Part shown: positions 16,739-24,629 of the stretch, in pieces
Numbering within the stretch: position 1 is the first letter of the stretch
Layout: each line of letters begins with the position of its first letter
Assembly: GCA_017441925.1 (NCBI GenBank)
Contig: JAFRUE010000002.1
Coordinates: 124,001 to 188,000, forward strand
Direction: 5' to 3'
DNA from: Bacillota bacterium
GTDB lineage: Bacteria; Bacillota; Clostridia; Lachnospirales; Bianqueaceae
DNA length: 64,000 bases
Translations under genes and position numbers: made by a program
Notes under the pieces: model-generated
Database searches by the model: none
Seen by the model: only the letters and a program-made list of their open reading frames with translations
Told to the model about the DNA's origin: nothing

Positions 16739-16754
16739 ACGAAATCGTTTTCGT
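16739..16754. promoter_or_regulatory. LacI-type operator upstream of the regulator gene
   Basis: ACGAAATCGTTTTCGT is a near-perfect palindrome (7 of 8 arm positions) with a central CG. On the minus strand it overlaps a plausible -35 region for a -10 TATATA at about 16721. Confidence 0.65.
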
Positions 16755-16773
16755 TCCTCTGTTCCACATACAT

Positions 16774-16805
16774 AAACAAAGCTGTCAGGAAGGTCTCCTG
16801 ACAGC
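16774..16805 (-). terminator. Terminator after the MATE transporter gene
   Basis: A ten-bp perfect stem (GCTGTCAGGA 16781-16790 with TCCTGACAGC 16796-16805) has a five-base loop and is followed on the minus strand by TTTGTTTA. Confidence 0.75.
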
Positions 16806-16845
16806 CGTAGATGAACCGGTTTTTTCTTGTCTTATCGAAGCAGGC

Positions 16846-18258
16846 TCATGCCCGGATACCGGCCCGGCCGAACGGCGCCGGCTCTCCATCCTTCAGCCTG
16901 TTGATTTTCCTCAGCATGGACACTGCAAACGGGAGCGCAAGGCAGATTCCGGAGATCAGGTCTGAAAGCGCCTGACAGCAGGCAAGGCCCTCTGCTCCGA
17001 AGAATCGCGGAACGATCAGGACAAGCGGTATGAGTACGAGAAGCTGGCGCGACATGCTCAGAATCAGATTCCCTACCGGCTTGCCGAGGGACTGATACAG
17101 ATTGCTTGTGACCATAACGAATATATGAGGGATAAAGACAATGCACAGGGAACGGATCTTGAACGCTCCGATACGCAGCATTGTTTCGTTGCCGCTGGAA
17201 TTGAAGATGCCGATAAGAGGCTTCGCAAAGATAAACATCAGTACGCCGAGGATCAGCGCGCCTGTAAAGCCGATCCCGCACGTTGTAAAGAAAGATTCCT
17301 TGACGCGCTTATATTTCCTGGCGCCCCAGCAGAAGCCGGCGACAGGGCCGAAGCCCTGCGAGAATCCCATAATGACGGAAGCGATCAGACGGTAAAGCTT
17401 GTTAGCGACTGCAATACCGGCCAGAACCGCGGTACCGAATCCCTTCGCGACGTTGTTGGTCACGATGCCGCCGAGCGACATCAGGCTCATGCGCAGAAAG
17501 GCGGGAATGCCCATGCGCGCGACTTCCCTGACATTTTCGAAATCGATATAGAAGTGTTTAGGACTGATCTCCAGCATCGCGCGTTTCCGGATATACGGCA
17601 TGCCCAGAACGATACAGCTGAAAATCTTGCTCAGCGCTGTCGCTCCGGCTGCGCCGGCGACTCCCCATCCGAACAGGTTGATGAACAGCGGATCCAGCGC
17701 TACATTGAGAATGCAGCCGGAACACATGCCGATCATCGCGTAATGGGTGCTGCCCTCACTGCGCAGAAGCTGGTTCAGGATCAGATTGGCCGTTGTAAAA
17801 GGAGCAGCCAGTGTGATCCATGTCGCATAATCAACGGAATACCGGTGTGCTTCTGCCGTACTGCCCAGCCAGTTCACGATCGTTCCTTTGAACGCAAAGC
17901 TGATCAGACCGATCAGCAGTGAAAACATGCAGCCGATCGTCAGGGTCGTTGTCGCTACGTTAGATGCTCTGTCATCCTGTTTTGCACCCATCAGACGGGA
18001 AATATAGCTGGATGCACCGAGAGCAAAGCCCATCGCGATAGCTCTCAGGATATTCATCAGCGAGTCATTGACGGCAACGGCAGCGGTAGCCGTTTCCCCA
18101 AGCCCGCTGACAAAAAAGGTGTCCGCCAGATTATAGATCGAATCGATTACGGAAGAGATGATCATGGGGACTGCCATCGTGGGAATGACCCGGATCATCG
18201 GATCTTCAAGCATCATTTTCTGCCGTTTGGCCCGGGCAGAAGTCTTCGTATTCTCCAT
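16846..18258 (-). CDS. MATE family multidrug/cation antiporter
   Basis: This 470-aa membrane protein has about twelve helices in two homologous halves. The N-terminal half contains the family pattern MIISSVIDSIYNLADTFFVSGLGETATAAV, and the second half a matching block around GFSQGFGPVAGFCWGA. MATE transporters export drugs or metabolites in exchange for Na+ or H+. It resembles the DinF/NorM-like clostridial branch. It is monocistronic: AAAGGATTG precedes the ATG and a terminator follows. The natural substrate cannot be inferred. Confidence 0.93.
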   Translation of the reverse strand: MENTKTSARAKRQKMMLEDPMIRVIPTMAVPMIISSVIDSIYNLADTFFVSGLGETATAAVAVNDSLMNILRAIAMGFALGASSYISRLMGAKQDDRASNVATTTLTIGCMFSLLIGLISFAFKGTIVNWLGSTAEAHRYSVDYATWITLAAPFTTANLILNQLLRSEGSTHYAMIGMCSGCILNVALDPLFINLFGWGVAGAAGATALSKIFSCIVLGMPYIRKRAMLEISPKHFYIDFENVREVARMGIPAFLRMSLMSLGGIVTNNVAKGFGTAVLAGIAVANKLYRLIASVIMGFSQGFGPVAGFCWGARKYKRVKESFFTTCGIGFTGALILGVLMFIFAKPLIGIFNSSGNETMLRIGAFKIRSLCIVFIPHIFVMVTSNLYQSLGKPVGNLILSMSRQLLVLIPLVLIVPRFFGAEGLACCQALSDLISGICLALPFAVSMLRKINRLKDGEPAPFGRAGIRA

Positions 18259-18330
18259 GTGTTCAATCCTTTTGTTTATTATGCGTCAGGATTCCTGCCG
18301 TGAAGATCCTGACCGGATGCCGGTCTGGAA

Positions 18331-18840
18331 TCAGTCCCTAGCTCGCATCCGTTTCAGGAACTCGCGGAAAGCCTGCGGAATGTTGCGGAGCGGGTGTTCG
18401 AAGAAAGCGCCGTTCGAATCATAATCCGGCGCGGCCGGATCCGTACCCCCGATATCCGTAACCACGGCATATTTCATCAGCAATCCGAGCCGATAAGCCC
18501 GGTAATGAGCATCCAATTCAAAATGCAGGCCTCGCAGGGAACGACCGGTCAGCGCGCCGGGACAGCTGCTACGTGCCGCGGCCAGCATCTCTCCGGCAAG
18601 CGTCCTGGCAGCCTGCCGCCTTCTGCAGACTGCTGCCTGAGCCTGCCGGTTGTCAAAAGTCAGAACACCGTCCCCGGTTATTTCGAAATCCAGGACGTAC
18701 TCCTCTGCTCTGCGAATCGTCAGCCCGAAAAAGCGGCATGAAGGTACACAAATCCGGACCCGGTAATACCGGATCCCTTCTGACTCTTTCAGCAAATCGG
18801 TTTTTACAGGCAGCATTCCGCCGCCGTCTTTTTTGTTCAT
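18331..18840 (-). CDS. Uncharacterised small protein
   Basis: The protein is 169 aa from ATG 18840; ATG 18816 (MLPVKTDLL), preceded by a G-rich stretch, is an alternative. No known family is recognised. Visible features are a beta-rich N-terminal half (IRYYRVRICVPSCRFFGLTI), a basic, Ala-rich helical centre, and an acidic turn segment (DIGGTDPAAPDYDSNGAFFE) before a basic C-terminus. No signal peptide or membrane helix is seen. It lies 72 bp upstream of the MATE gene on the same strand and could be cotranscribed with it. Confidence 0.55.
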   Translation of the reverse strand: MNKKDGGGMLPVKTDLLKESEGIRYYRVRICVPSCRFFGLTIRRAEEYVLDFEITGDGVLTFDNRQAQAAVCRRRQAARTLAGEMLAAARSSCPGALTGRSLRGLHFELDAHYRAYRLGLLMKYAVVTDIGGTDPAAPDYDSNGAFFEHPLRNIPQAFREFLKRMRARD

Positions 18841-18880
18841 GTTCTGTCCGTTTTACAATTCCGGCAGTCCGGGCTTCGCT

Positions 18881-19042
18881 TTATTTTTTGCTCTCCATGA
18901 CAGCCTTAGCACATACCGGAAGACCGCCGTTCTTAAGATGGTTCGCGAGACAGTCACAGCAATGGCCATGATTGGGACAGCCTATGTTGGTACAGGGACA
19001 GGGATGCGTATTGGAACAGACTTTGCATTTATCTTCCGACAT
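18881..19042 (-). CDS. Cys-rich miniprotein (53 aa), probable metal binder
   Basis: I translated this small gene from ATG 19042, preceded by GGAGGAACCGTT. The protein reads MSEDKCKVCSNTHPCPCTN at the start and contains nine cysteines in the first 48 residues (KCKVC, HPCPC, GCPNHGHCCDC, VCAK) plus His residues. The spacing suggests one or two zinc or Fe-S knuckles. The translation ends cleanly in TAA. Similar short Cys-rich proteins of unknown function occur in clostridia; I cannot name the family with certainty. It may share a transcript with the 169-aa gene 40 bp downstream. Confidence 0.75.
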   Translation of the reverse strand: MSEDKCKVCSNTHPCPCTNIGCPNHGHCCDCLANHLKNGGLPVCAKAVMESKK

Positions 19043-19132
19043 AACGGTTCCTCCTTATGTTTTATATATGCATTATAGCATACACGTTGTATCCGGGTCA
19101 AATTACAGAATTGTATTCTGCCGGCTGCATAC

Positions 19133-19161
19133 TGTACTAATTCCCAGAATTATTATATAAT
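19133..19161 (+). promoter_or_regulatory. Promoter for the sialidase-like gene
   Basis: A perfect TATAAT (19156-19161) has a weak -35 (TGTACT, 19133-19138) 17 bp upstream. Confidence 0.5.
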
Positions 19162-19208
19162 GGAAAGGGTTCCTGAACGATAATACATAACGATGACAGG
19201 AGATAAAA

Positions 19209-20339
19209 ATGTATAAGAATATAACCAATCATTATGATCCGGGAAAGAAACGCCCGAAACTGGTCTGCTTTGAAAAGATTCTGTTTGAACCGACCAAAGA
19301 ATGGGGATTTGCGCACCACCCTGCCATCATCTGGTTCAAGGGCCGGTTTTATGTCATGTTCAGCAGCGGACATGTGAATGAAGACGATGTTGGACAGGTC
19401 GTAAGGTACACGACTAGCGAAGATTTTGAAGAATGGACGGAGCCGGAGCTTTTATACGGTCCGATCCAGGGTGAATTCAGGGAAGCGGTGGCAAGTCCAG
19501 GCGGATGGTACACCGACGGAGAGACGCTTGTCGCCTATTTCCATTCTTTTGAATATGACGAAAGTGTCCTGGAAGACGGTCACCGCGCCATCGGAAACAA
19601 AGGACATAAAAACCGCCGGAACCAGTACAGGACCAGTACCGACGGCGTTCATTGGTCAGAACCTCAGGACAGTTCCGCAGTGGGCGGAAACCATCAGCCG
19701 GCCAGACTGCAGAGCGGACGGCTGTTATGCTGCGGGAGCGCCAGGCATTCCTACAGTGATAATCCGGACGGTATCCACGACTGGCATGTATCGACCTGTT
19801 TTCCCGACGGCTATCCAAACAACGTGGATTTTGACAACGGGGAAGGCGTCGCAGTGGACACGCCGGCCGGCGTAGTTTCAGACAATCTGGTGGGCTTGTG
19901 TGAAGGCTCCTTTGTCCAGACAGACGACGGGACCATCTATATGTATTACAGGAGCGGAACCCCGTACCTCTGGGCCGCTGAAAGCCATGACAACGCGGAA
20001 ACATGGACACTGCCGCAGCCGACCAAGTTCACGGACAACCGGACCAAGTTCCATTTCGGACGGCTGCCCGGCGGGAAATTCTATTATGTAGGGACGCCGG
20101 ATCCCTTCCCGCCAAGAACCCGGCATGTGCTTGTCTTGTCGCTTTCCGATAACGGGCTTGACTATAACCAGCATTTTATACTGGCGGACACCCAGTACAA
20201 AGGACGATTTGTCGGGATCGACAAGAACGGTGTCTACGGCTATCCGTCCACACTGGTCCATGACGGTTATCTTTACATTGTCGTCTCGATCTGTAAAGAA
20301 AAAATACTGGGGCTCCGGGTCCCGGTCGATACGCTGTGA
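19209..20339 (+). CDS. Sialidase/BNR-type beta-propeller glycoside hydrolase-like protein
   Basis: This 376-aa protein is preceded by AGGAG. It has the repeat pattern of a six-bladed sialidase-like or five-bladed GH propeller: blades opening with segments such as WFKGRFYVMFSSG, SEDFEEWTEPELLYG, STDGVHWSEPQ, SHDNAETWTLPQP and SDNGLDYNQHF. Two are Asp-box-like (SxDxGxxW: STDGVHW, SHDNAETW). No signal peptide is seen, so it would act in the cytoplasm on imported glycans or be a lectin-like protein. Whether the sialidase Arg triad and nucleophilic Tyr are present cannot be settled by eye. It is monocistronic. Confidence 0.7.
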   Translation: MYKNITNHYDPGKKRPKLVCFEKILFEPTKEWGFAHHPAIIWFKGRFYVMFSSGHVNEDDVGQVVRYTTSEDFEEWTEPELLYGPIQGEFREAVASPGGWYTDGETLVAYFHSFEYDESVLEDGHRAIGNKGHKNRRNQYRTSTDGVHWSEPQDSSAVGGNHQPARLQSGRLLCCGSARHSYSDNPDGIHDWHVSTCFPDGYPNNVDFDNGEGVAVDTPAGVVSDNLVGLCEGSFVQTDDGTIYMYYRSGTPYLWAAESHDNAETWTLPQPTKFTDNRTKFHFGRLPGGKFYYVGTPDPFPPRTRHVLVLSLSDNGLDYNQHFILADTQYKGRFVGIDKNGVYGYPSTLVHDGYLYIVVSICKEKILGLRVPVDTL

Positions 20340-20405
20340 GATACAGACTCAGTCCCGGATCACGCTGATTGATCGCCATGACCGACCCGTCGGAGCCTGT
20401 ATAGC

Positions 20406-20443
20406 AAAAAACGCCGCCGTCTATAAAGCCGGTGGCGTTTTTT
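20406..20443 (+). terminator. Bidirectional terminator
   Basis: AAAAAACGCCGCC (20406-20418) pairs with GGTGGCGTTTTTT (20431-20443). A T run follows the stem on both strands, so it can serve the sialidase-like gene and the convergent remnant. Confidence 0.85.
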
Positions 20444-20477
20444 CATGAAATACAACTCTGACGTATCAGGGCAAATG

Positions 20478-20773
20478 TCAATGTAAGGCGATATTGCCGC
20501 CGTTGCTGTTGACCCAGTTGACCATGATGGGCATCAGGAGCTTGAGGGCAAGAATCAGCACAAAGATCAGCACAAAACCGATGATGGCGATCTTCAGGGC
20601 ACCCTTGGCTTTTTCACGGTCCTGAGGCTCCTCAGCCTTGGCGAACTTAACGCCCAGTACTACACAGTACAGTGCGCCTGCAGCGCCGACAATAAGGAGC
20701 AATCGGCGTCAGGATGTTGTTGAGCAGTGATACAATCGGGGCTACAACGGAATCAAACTTTTTTACTCTCCAT
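20478..20773 (-). pseudogene. Frameshifted small two-helix membrane protein (pilin-like)
   Basis: A start at ATG 20773 gives MESKK and then a stop; removing one base in the A6 run restores FDSVVAPIVSLLNNILTPI. A second one-base shift near 20700 is needed to join the longer frame, which reads LLIVGAAGALYCVVLGVKFA, a charged loop (KAEEPQDREKAKG) and a second helix. The reconstructed product of about 95 aa has two or three membrane segments and resembles VirB2/TrbC-like or Maff2-like small proteins of conjugative elements. There is no good ribosome-binding site. Two frameshifts suggest decay, although sequencing errors at the homopolymer are possible. Confidence 0.55.
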
Positions 20774-20874
20774 ATCTATTGATTATTGTTTTGCTTTGAC
20801 ACGTTATACCGGTTCAATCAAAGCATTTTTCACATTATAACAACCGAATATAAAAAACAATGTATATTTTTTCG

Positions 20875-21414
20875 TTATATCCTATTACAAAAATCGATGA
20901 TTTCCTGTTTTCTCGGTTCAACATCCTGTCTGTTCTCGACAGATGTCAGGCTCAGGTCTCCGCAGAATTCGATCTCCAGATGCCCGTAGAAGTGTTCGAT
21001 GGTTCCTGTAATTCTCTCACATTCTTTCATGTTCGAGCCTGTACGAAGGGCTACGGCGTAACCTTTTTTCCCTGACGGAATGGTTTTATGCGGAACATGA
21101 GTATTACACCAGGGTGTGCATCTGTCGATAAATGCCTTGAACTGACCGGGGACATCCGCCCAATAGGATGGAGAAACCACAATGATCCTATCTGCCCGCG
21201 CGAACTCGCTCATCAGTTTATCAACATCATCGTGTTGAATACATTCTGCTGTTGTATGACAGCTGCGGCACCCTTTACAGTAGGCAAAGCTATAGTCATC
21301 GATGCAGACTGACTTTACATCAAATCTTCCGGACAGCTGTCCGGCAATGATCCTGCAGATTTCTGCTGTTGCTCCCGACCTTACGGGACTGCAGTTAATA
21401 ATAAGAGTCTTCAT
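20875..21414 (-). CDS. Flavodoxin-like NAD(P)H-dependent FMN reductase
   Basis: The protein is 179 aa from ATG 21414 (MKTLIINCSPVRSGATAEI), behind AAGGAG. The N-terminal loop CSPVRSGAT is the FMN phosphate-binding loop of the flavodoxin_2/NADPH-dependent FMN reductase fold. A CKGCRSC motif (about 54-60) is seen in clostridial members and may be redox active. It also has VSPSYWADVPGQFKAFIDR, a typical flavin-binding strand-helix. It likely reduces quinones, nitro compounds or disulfides in the cytoplasm. It is probably monocistronic. Confidence 0.88.
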   Translation of the reverse strand: MKTLIINCSPVRSGATAEICRIIAGQLSGRFDVKSVCIDDYSFAYCKGCRSCHTTAECIQHDDVDKLMSEFARADRIIVVSPSYWADVPGQFKAFIDRCTPWCNTHVPHKTIPSGKKGYAVALRTGSNMKECERITGTIEHFYGHLEIEFCGDLSLTSVENRQDVEPRKQEIIDFCNRI

Positions 21415-21508
21415 ACAGATTTTCTCCTTACAATTATGATTTACCTGCGTAACCGCATTCACCTTTCACCGGTTCCGATAGTCCGGTCCGCTGATAAAGC
21501 TGGATCGG

Positions 21509-21723
21509 TTAATCCAGCAGCTTACCTATAGTCTGTTCGTAGTCGGAATCTATCAGCACAATCTGTTCTCCTGCATTCTGAAATCCGTCAATATGTATCC
21601 TCACAAACGCCGATTTATTTCATCATCTTTACAACTAAAAAACCTCCATACCGGACAGCATGATCGCCAAAGATATCTGTCATCAGCTTTGTATCCGACT
21701 TCTTTGTCAATAGTATACTTCAT
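21509..21723 (-). pseudogene. Possible decayed small gene
   Basis: Upstream of the flavodoxin gene, ATG 21723 opens a frame MKYTIDKEVGYKADDRYLWR that ends after 40 residues. A frame shifted by one base then reads VRIHIDGFQNAGEQIVLID and ends LLD stop at 21509. Both pieces have protein-like composition, which suggests one small gene broken by a frameshift. There is no clear ribosome-binding site and no recognised family. The evidence is only the join of two short frames. Confidence 0.25.
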
Positions 21724-21808
21724 TTTGGTCCGGCTGACAAGCCCGCTTCTTTCAGCCTGTATGCTGCCGGCTTCGTCCGACTGACGGAATAAACGGAAGT
21801 ATTGCCGC

Positions 21809-21837
21809 TTTACAGGATCCTGCTGCTATGTTACAAT
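21809..21837 (+). promoter_or_regulatory. Promoter for the cupin-like gene
   Basis: TTTACA (21809-21814) and TACAAT (21832-21837) are spaced 17 bp. Transcription would start about 20 bp before the AAGGAGG site. Confidence 0.55.
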
Positions 21838-21866
21838 CAATACAGTTTCAGAAGGAGGTTTTGAAC

Positions 21867-22631
21867 ATGGAAAAATATTACATCGCCCGTCCTGAAGATC
21901 TGGATCTGACATTTGACGAAAACGGTTTTGCCTGCGCGGAGCTGCTTCCCGGCACCTACGATGGCGGGATCCGCAACTATATGTGCCGTCTGAAGCCCGG
22001 CTGCAGTGTTTCGCCGGAGATGTATGCCGACAAGACCGTCCTCTTCATGTTCGGATTCGGAAAAGGTTATATCTGCGACAGCGAAACCAGCTACAATATC
22101 AACGAAGTCAGCTTCTACTTCCCCAACTTTGATCAGTGCCCCTACCGCATCCATGCCGTAGAAGAGATGGAATTCGTCATGAGCGTGGTGGACCTGAACG
22201 AGTGGGATAAGGAACTTATGGCGGAAAACCACCTCTACCTGCCCCTCTTCCGGCCGCTTGGCACCTGCCTGCGCTATGTCCAGGACTGCAAGGGTCAGAA
22301 CACGGAAGCCCGCATGGTGCTGTCCGGCACTCAGCTTGGCCGCATCATACTGGGCACCACCCGCGCCATCGGCGAAGGTACTAAGGAAAAGGGACATCCC
22401 ATCGTCCATCAGTGGAACTACTGCCTGGGGAATTCGGACTTTAACATGACGGTGGATCATGGCGAACCGGTCCCACACAAAGCGCACGAGTGGAGCTTTA
22501 TCCCAGCCGGCCCGGACCACGACCTAGTGGCTGATCCCGGCAAGGAAGTCTTCTATATCTGGTATGAACATTTCGTCCGCGAGAAAGATTTTTCCGTCAA
22601 CCCGATGCCCGGACAGAAGTGGCCGGTCTAA
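21867..22631 (+). CDS. Cupin-like protein
   Basis: The protein is 254 aa from ATG 21867 (MEKYYIARPEDLDL), after AAGGAGG; the frame is open 13 codons further upstream but without a site. The sequence is beta-rich with two similar halves. The second contains HQWNYCLGNSDFNMTVDHGE and HEWSFIPAGPDHDL, which fits a bicupin with His/Glu metal ligands. No close enzyme family is certain; sugar isomerases and ureidoglycine-type enzymes share this look. It is cytoplasmic and monocistronic, with its own promoter and terminator. Confidence 0.65.
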   Translation: MEKYYIARPEDLDLTFDENGFACAELLPGTYDGGIRNYMCRLKPGCSVSPEMYADKTVLFMFGFGKGYICDSETSYNINEVSFYFPNFDQCPYRIHAVEEMEFVMSVVDLNEWDKELMAENHLYLPLFRPLGTCLRYVQDCKGQNTEARMVLSGTQLGRIILGTTRAIGEGTKEKGHPIVHQWNYCLGNSDFNMTVDHGEPVPHKAHEWSFIPAGPDHDLVADPGKEVFYIWYEHFVREKDFSVNPMPGQKWPV

Positions 22632-22684
22632 GCGGACGCTCATAAGAAAAGTTTAGGACAATCATATAGGATTGCCGACAGAAC

Positions 22685-22720
22685 AAACCGGACTGTTGTA
22701 ACCGCGACAGTCCGGTTTTT
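22685..22720 (+). terminator. Terminator after the cupin-like gene
   Basis: AAACCGGACTGT pairs with ACAGTCCGGTTT around a ten-base loop, followed by TTTTTG. The 180 bp beyond it hold nothing I can identify. Confidence 0.85.
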
Positions 22721-22897
22721 GTATATCGATGTGTGAACGTCCGGCAGGAATTCGATATTCGTCCGGTTCTTTCCTGTGACTCACAGGCCGGAATTTGTCA
22801 GGCTGTTTCATTATATGCAGACTGCTGGCCGCTATTCTGATCATCAGTCAGTAAACTATGAACCCGATAAACCTCTTGTTCTGCTAAATTGGAATTC

Positions 22898-23530
22898 TTA
22901 GTCTGTTGCTGATACGAGCATCACTACATATCTGTTCATGCACTTGTCATAGATGCTCCAGCAGCATGCACCGTACCATTCGTGTCCGGCGTCAAAAAAA
23001 TCTGACCAGTCTGTTGTCCATTCATAGATATCAAGCGCAGCCGTACCGTTTGGAAACAAAACCTCATTCACCTTTTTGAAGTCTTCGGGCGTATTTCTCT
23101 TGCCGTGTATCGGTTCCATCAAAGCATACCAGTAAGGAACAGTAGTTCCAAAGTTATCATCATTCGGTTCCCACTCGGCATCATAGAAGACGCAGCCATT
23201 ATAATCAATCTTAACAATATTCGGGCAATATAAAAACTCGTTCGGACCCAGTGATGTCGGCTGAGCCTTATCGATATCATAGACCAATGGGCATAGCTGA
23301 TCTGCCATGTCATCGCCATATCTTTCTCTGACGCCTTTCAGATCCTCTCTGCTGTTTTGTGCCAGATGATCAAAGACAACGATTAGGGCTTTCCTGTGGG
23401 ATTGCAGGCCTTCGTAATGCTTATCATCTTCTAATATGTGGTAGTCAACTTCGCCGACAAAATGATATTCGGGATCCGAATCATATTGTTTTGCTAAACC
23501 ATAGAAATCGTCATTTTTTATTTCATGCAT
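22898..23530 (-). CDS. Uncharacterised acidic protein
   Basis: This 210-aa acidic protein opens MHEIKNDDFYGLAKQYDSD. It is rich in Asp, Tyr and Trp, with segments such as GCVFYDAEWEPNDDNFGTTVP and DIYEWTTDWSDFFDAGHEWY. No signal peptide, membrane helix or catalytic motif is recognised. The start codon has no strong ribosome-binding site. It follows a small membrane protein gene by 15 bp, hence probably one operon. The composition resembles small immunity-type (SMI1/KNR4-like) or other soluble interaction proteins, but that is only an impression. Confidence 0.6.
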   Translation of the reverse strand: MHEIKNDDFYGLAKQYDSDPEYHFVGEVDYHILEDDKHYEGLQSHRKALIVVFDHLAQNSREDLKGVRERYGDDMADQLCPLVYDIDKAQPTSLGPNEFLYCPNIVKIDYNGCVFYDAEWEPNDDNFGTTVPYWYALMEPIHGKRNTPEDFKKVNEVLFPNGTAALDIYEWTTDWSDFFDAGHEWYGACCWSIYDKCMNRYVVMLVSATD

Positions 23531-23545
23531 AATGCTGAGTTGAAA

Positions 23546-23728
23546 CTATCTTCTGTTATCTATGATACCAACAATCCCCATAACAACAAAGGCAATTGCT
23601 AATACCAGTGTTATTATCCATCTCGTTACTATCTCTCCTTTGATTGCCAGCACCACAAATGCAACTATAGCGGCCAGCCCAACAATTACCTGAAAAATGG
23701 AACTAATCAAATACCATCGGCTCTTCAC
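23546..23728 (-). CDS. Small two-helix membrane protein
   Basis: The protein is 60 aa from GTG 23728 (MKSRWYLISSIFQVI), chosen because GGAGGAGA lies just before it; the upstream in-frame ATG at 23746 overlaps that site. Two hydrophobic helices (about 5-29 and 35-55) are separated by a short charged loop (KGEIVTRW). No family is recognised. It sits between a lipoprotein gene and a 210-aa soluble protein in one transcription unit. Confidence 0.6.
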   Translation of the reverse strand: MKSRWYLISSIFQVIVGLAAIVAFVVLAIKGEIVTRWIITLVLAIAFVVMGIVGIIDNRR

Positions 23729-23779
23729 GATTATAATCTCCTCCATAGGTTATATAAGATATCGATAAACTTGAATTTG

Positions 23780-24211
23780 TTATTCTGCACCGTATTCTTT
23801 CACAAGATATTCATGTTTCGATTTTGCCCATTCGAGAATATCATCATAGTCTACTCCTTGTTTTGCCAGATAAAACTCTGAGCCGATTTGAATATAGTCA
23901 CGGTGGAACGAAACTGTTATTTCCTCGCTATTACTCACCTTATCTTTGGGGTTATAGGTAATTCGATACAGCCAATCCTCTTCTTTGTCGGCAGGCTCCA
24001 AAGGAGCCTCTTCTATCTGTAATGATGACAGCGAAGCAAGATCCTGCATATTCCAAACGTAAACTTTGACTCCGTCTGATGATTCCATCAAAGCAACAGA
24101 GCTTCCCTGTATTCTATCAAATATGGATTTCTCTTTTTCTTTTGATGCAGAACAAGCAGTTAAGGCCATAATCACTATTACAGTAATCAATATCGTTATT
24201 GCTTTCTTCAT
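23780..24211 (-). CDS. Small lipoprotein of unknown function
   Basis: The protein is 143 aa from ATG 24211, behind GGAGG. The signal peptide MKKAITILITVIVIMAL is followed by the lipobox LTAC (Cys20), so the mature protein is anchored to the outer face of the membrane. The rest is acidic (EEAPLEPADKEEDWLYRI, HRDYIQIGSEFYLAKQG) and of no known fold. It is the first gene of the three-gene unit (lipoprotein, membrane peptide, soluble protein) and is preceded by a leader of about 200 nt. Confidence 0.7.
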   Translation of the reverse strand: MKKAITILITVIVIMALTACSASKEKEKSIFDRIQGSSVALMESSDGVKVYVWNMQDLASLSSLQIEEAPLEPADKEEDWLYRITYNPKDKVSNSEEITVSFHRDYIQIGSEFYLAKQGVDYDDILEWAKSKHEYLVKEYGAE

Positions 24212-24259
24212 CGCTTTTTCCTCCAAAAACACCGATTTGTACTTGCGCAGCTTTTCCAC

Positions 24260-24427
24260 CTCCTGCGCTGTTTCGTTGGTACCTATTCCGAAAAGTCACC
24301 GGCAGCGTCCCAGAGTCCTGCCTTTCCCAGTCCCGGCCAATATAGGGAAGAGTTGCGGATGATAAGTCCGCCTCTTGCTTTGGGAAGTTTATCAGCGCTT
24401 GACTGTCCAACCTATATCTGTATGCCT
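24260..24427 (-). other. Long untranslated leader of the lipoprotein operon
   Basis: About 170-200 nt separate the TATAAT at 24428 from the lipoprotein start. On the minus strand the leader has a small hairpin (GCGGA...TCCGC). A second, GCGCAG...CTGCGC, would enclose an AGGAGG motif about 40 nt before the ATG. It matches no riboswitch class that I recognise, and short frames in it look non-coding. Confidence 0.35.
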
Positions 24428-24456
24428 ATTATACCAGAATTTCGAATTCCAATCTA
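24428..24456 (-). promoter_or_regulatory. Promoter for the three-gene lipoprotein unit
   Basis: A perfect TATAAT (24433-24428) has a weak -35 TAGATT (24456-24451) at 17 bp. Confidence 0.5.
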
Positions 24457-24540
24457 CCGGAAAACTGTAAACAATGCGCCATCAGCGCTCCATTTCCCGT
24501 ACTTTCTGCCTGATCTCCGGGAGTGTGAACCGATCTGCAC

Positions 24541-24570
24541 AAAAATGAGCTCCGAAATCAATCGGAGCTC
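24541..24570 (-). terminator. Terminator of the mreB-lysS operon
   Basis: GAGCTCCGA (24547-24555) pairs with TCGGAGCTC (24562-24570) around a six-base loop, and TTTTT follows on the minus strand. It lies 60 bp after the lysS stop. Confidence 0.85.
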
Positions 24571-24629
24571 GTGGTAAAAATGGCGTTTATCAAGTGATTG
24601 CGGCGATCTATAGCCGCTTTAGTGTACTT

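Noticed and set aside
21479-21530. Hairpin GCTGGAT...ATCCAGC as a terminator
   Set aside because: It has a short stem with only a TTTAT tail and lies upstream of the flavodoxin gene, so it would end only the uncertain remnant; too weak to call.
24117-24410. 97-codon frame upstream of the small lipoprotein
   Set aside because: It overlaps the lipoprotein gene in another frame, lacks a ribosome-binding site and looks like leader sequence.
24211-24433. Riboswitch or T-box in the long leader
   Set aside because: No T-box core, S-box, cobalamin box or other conserved element could be recognised; only generic hairpins.
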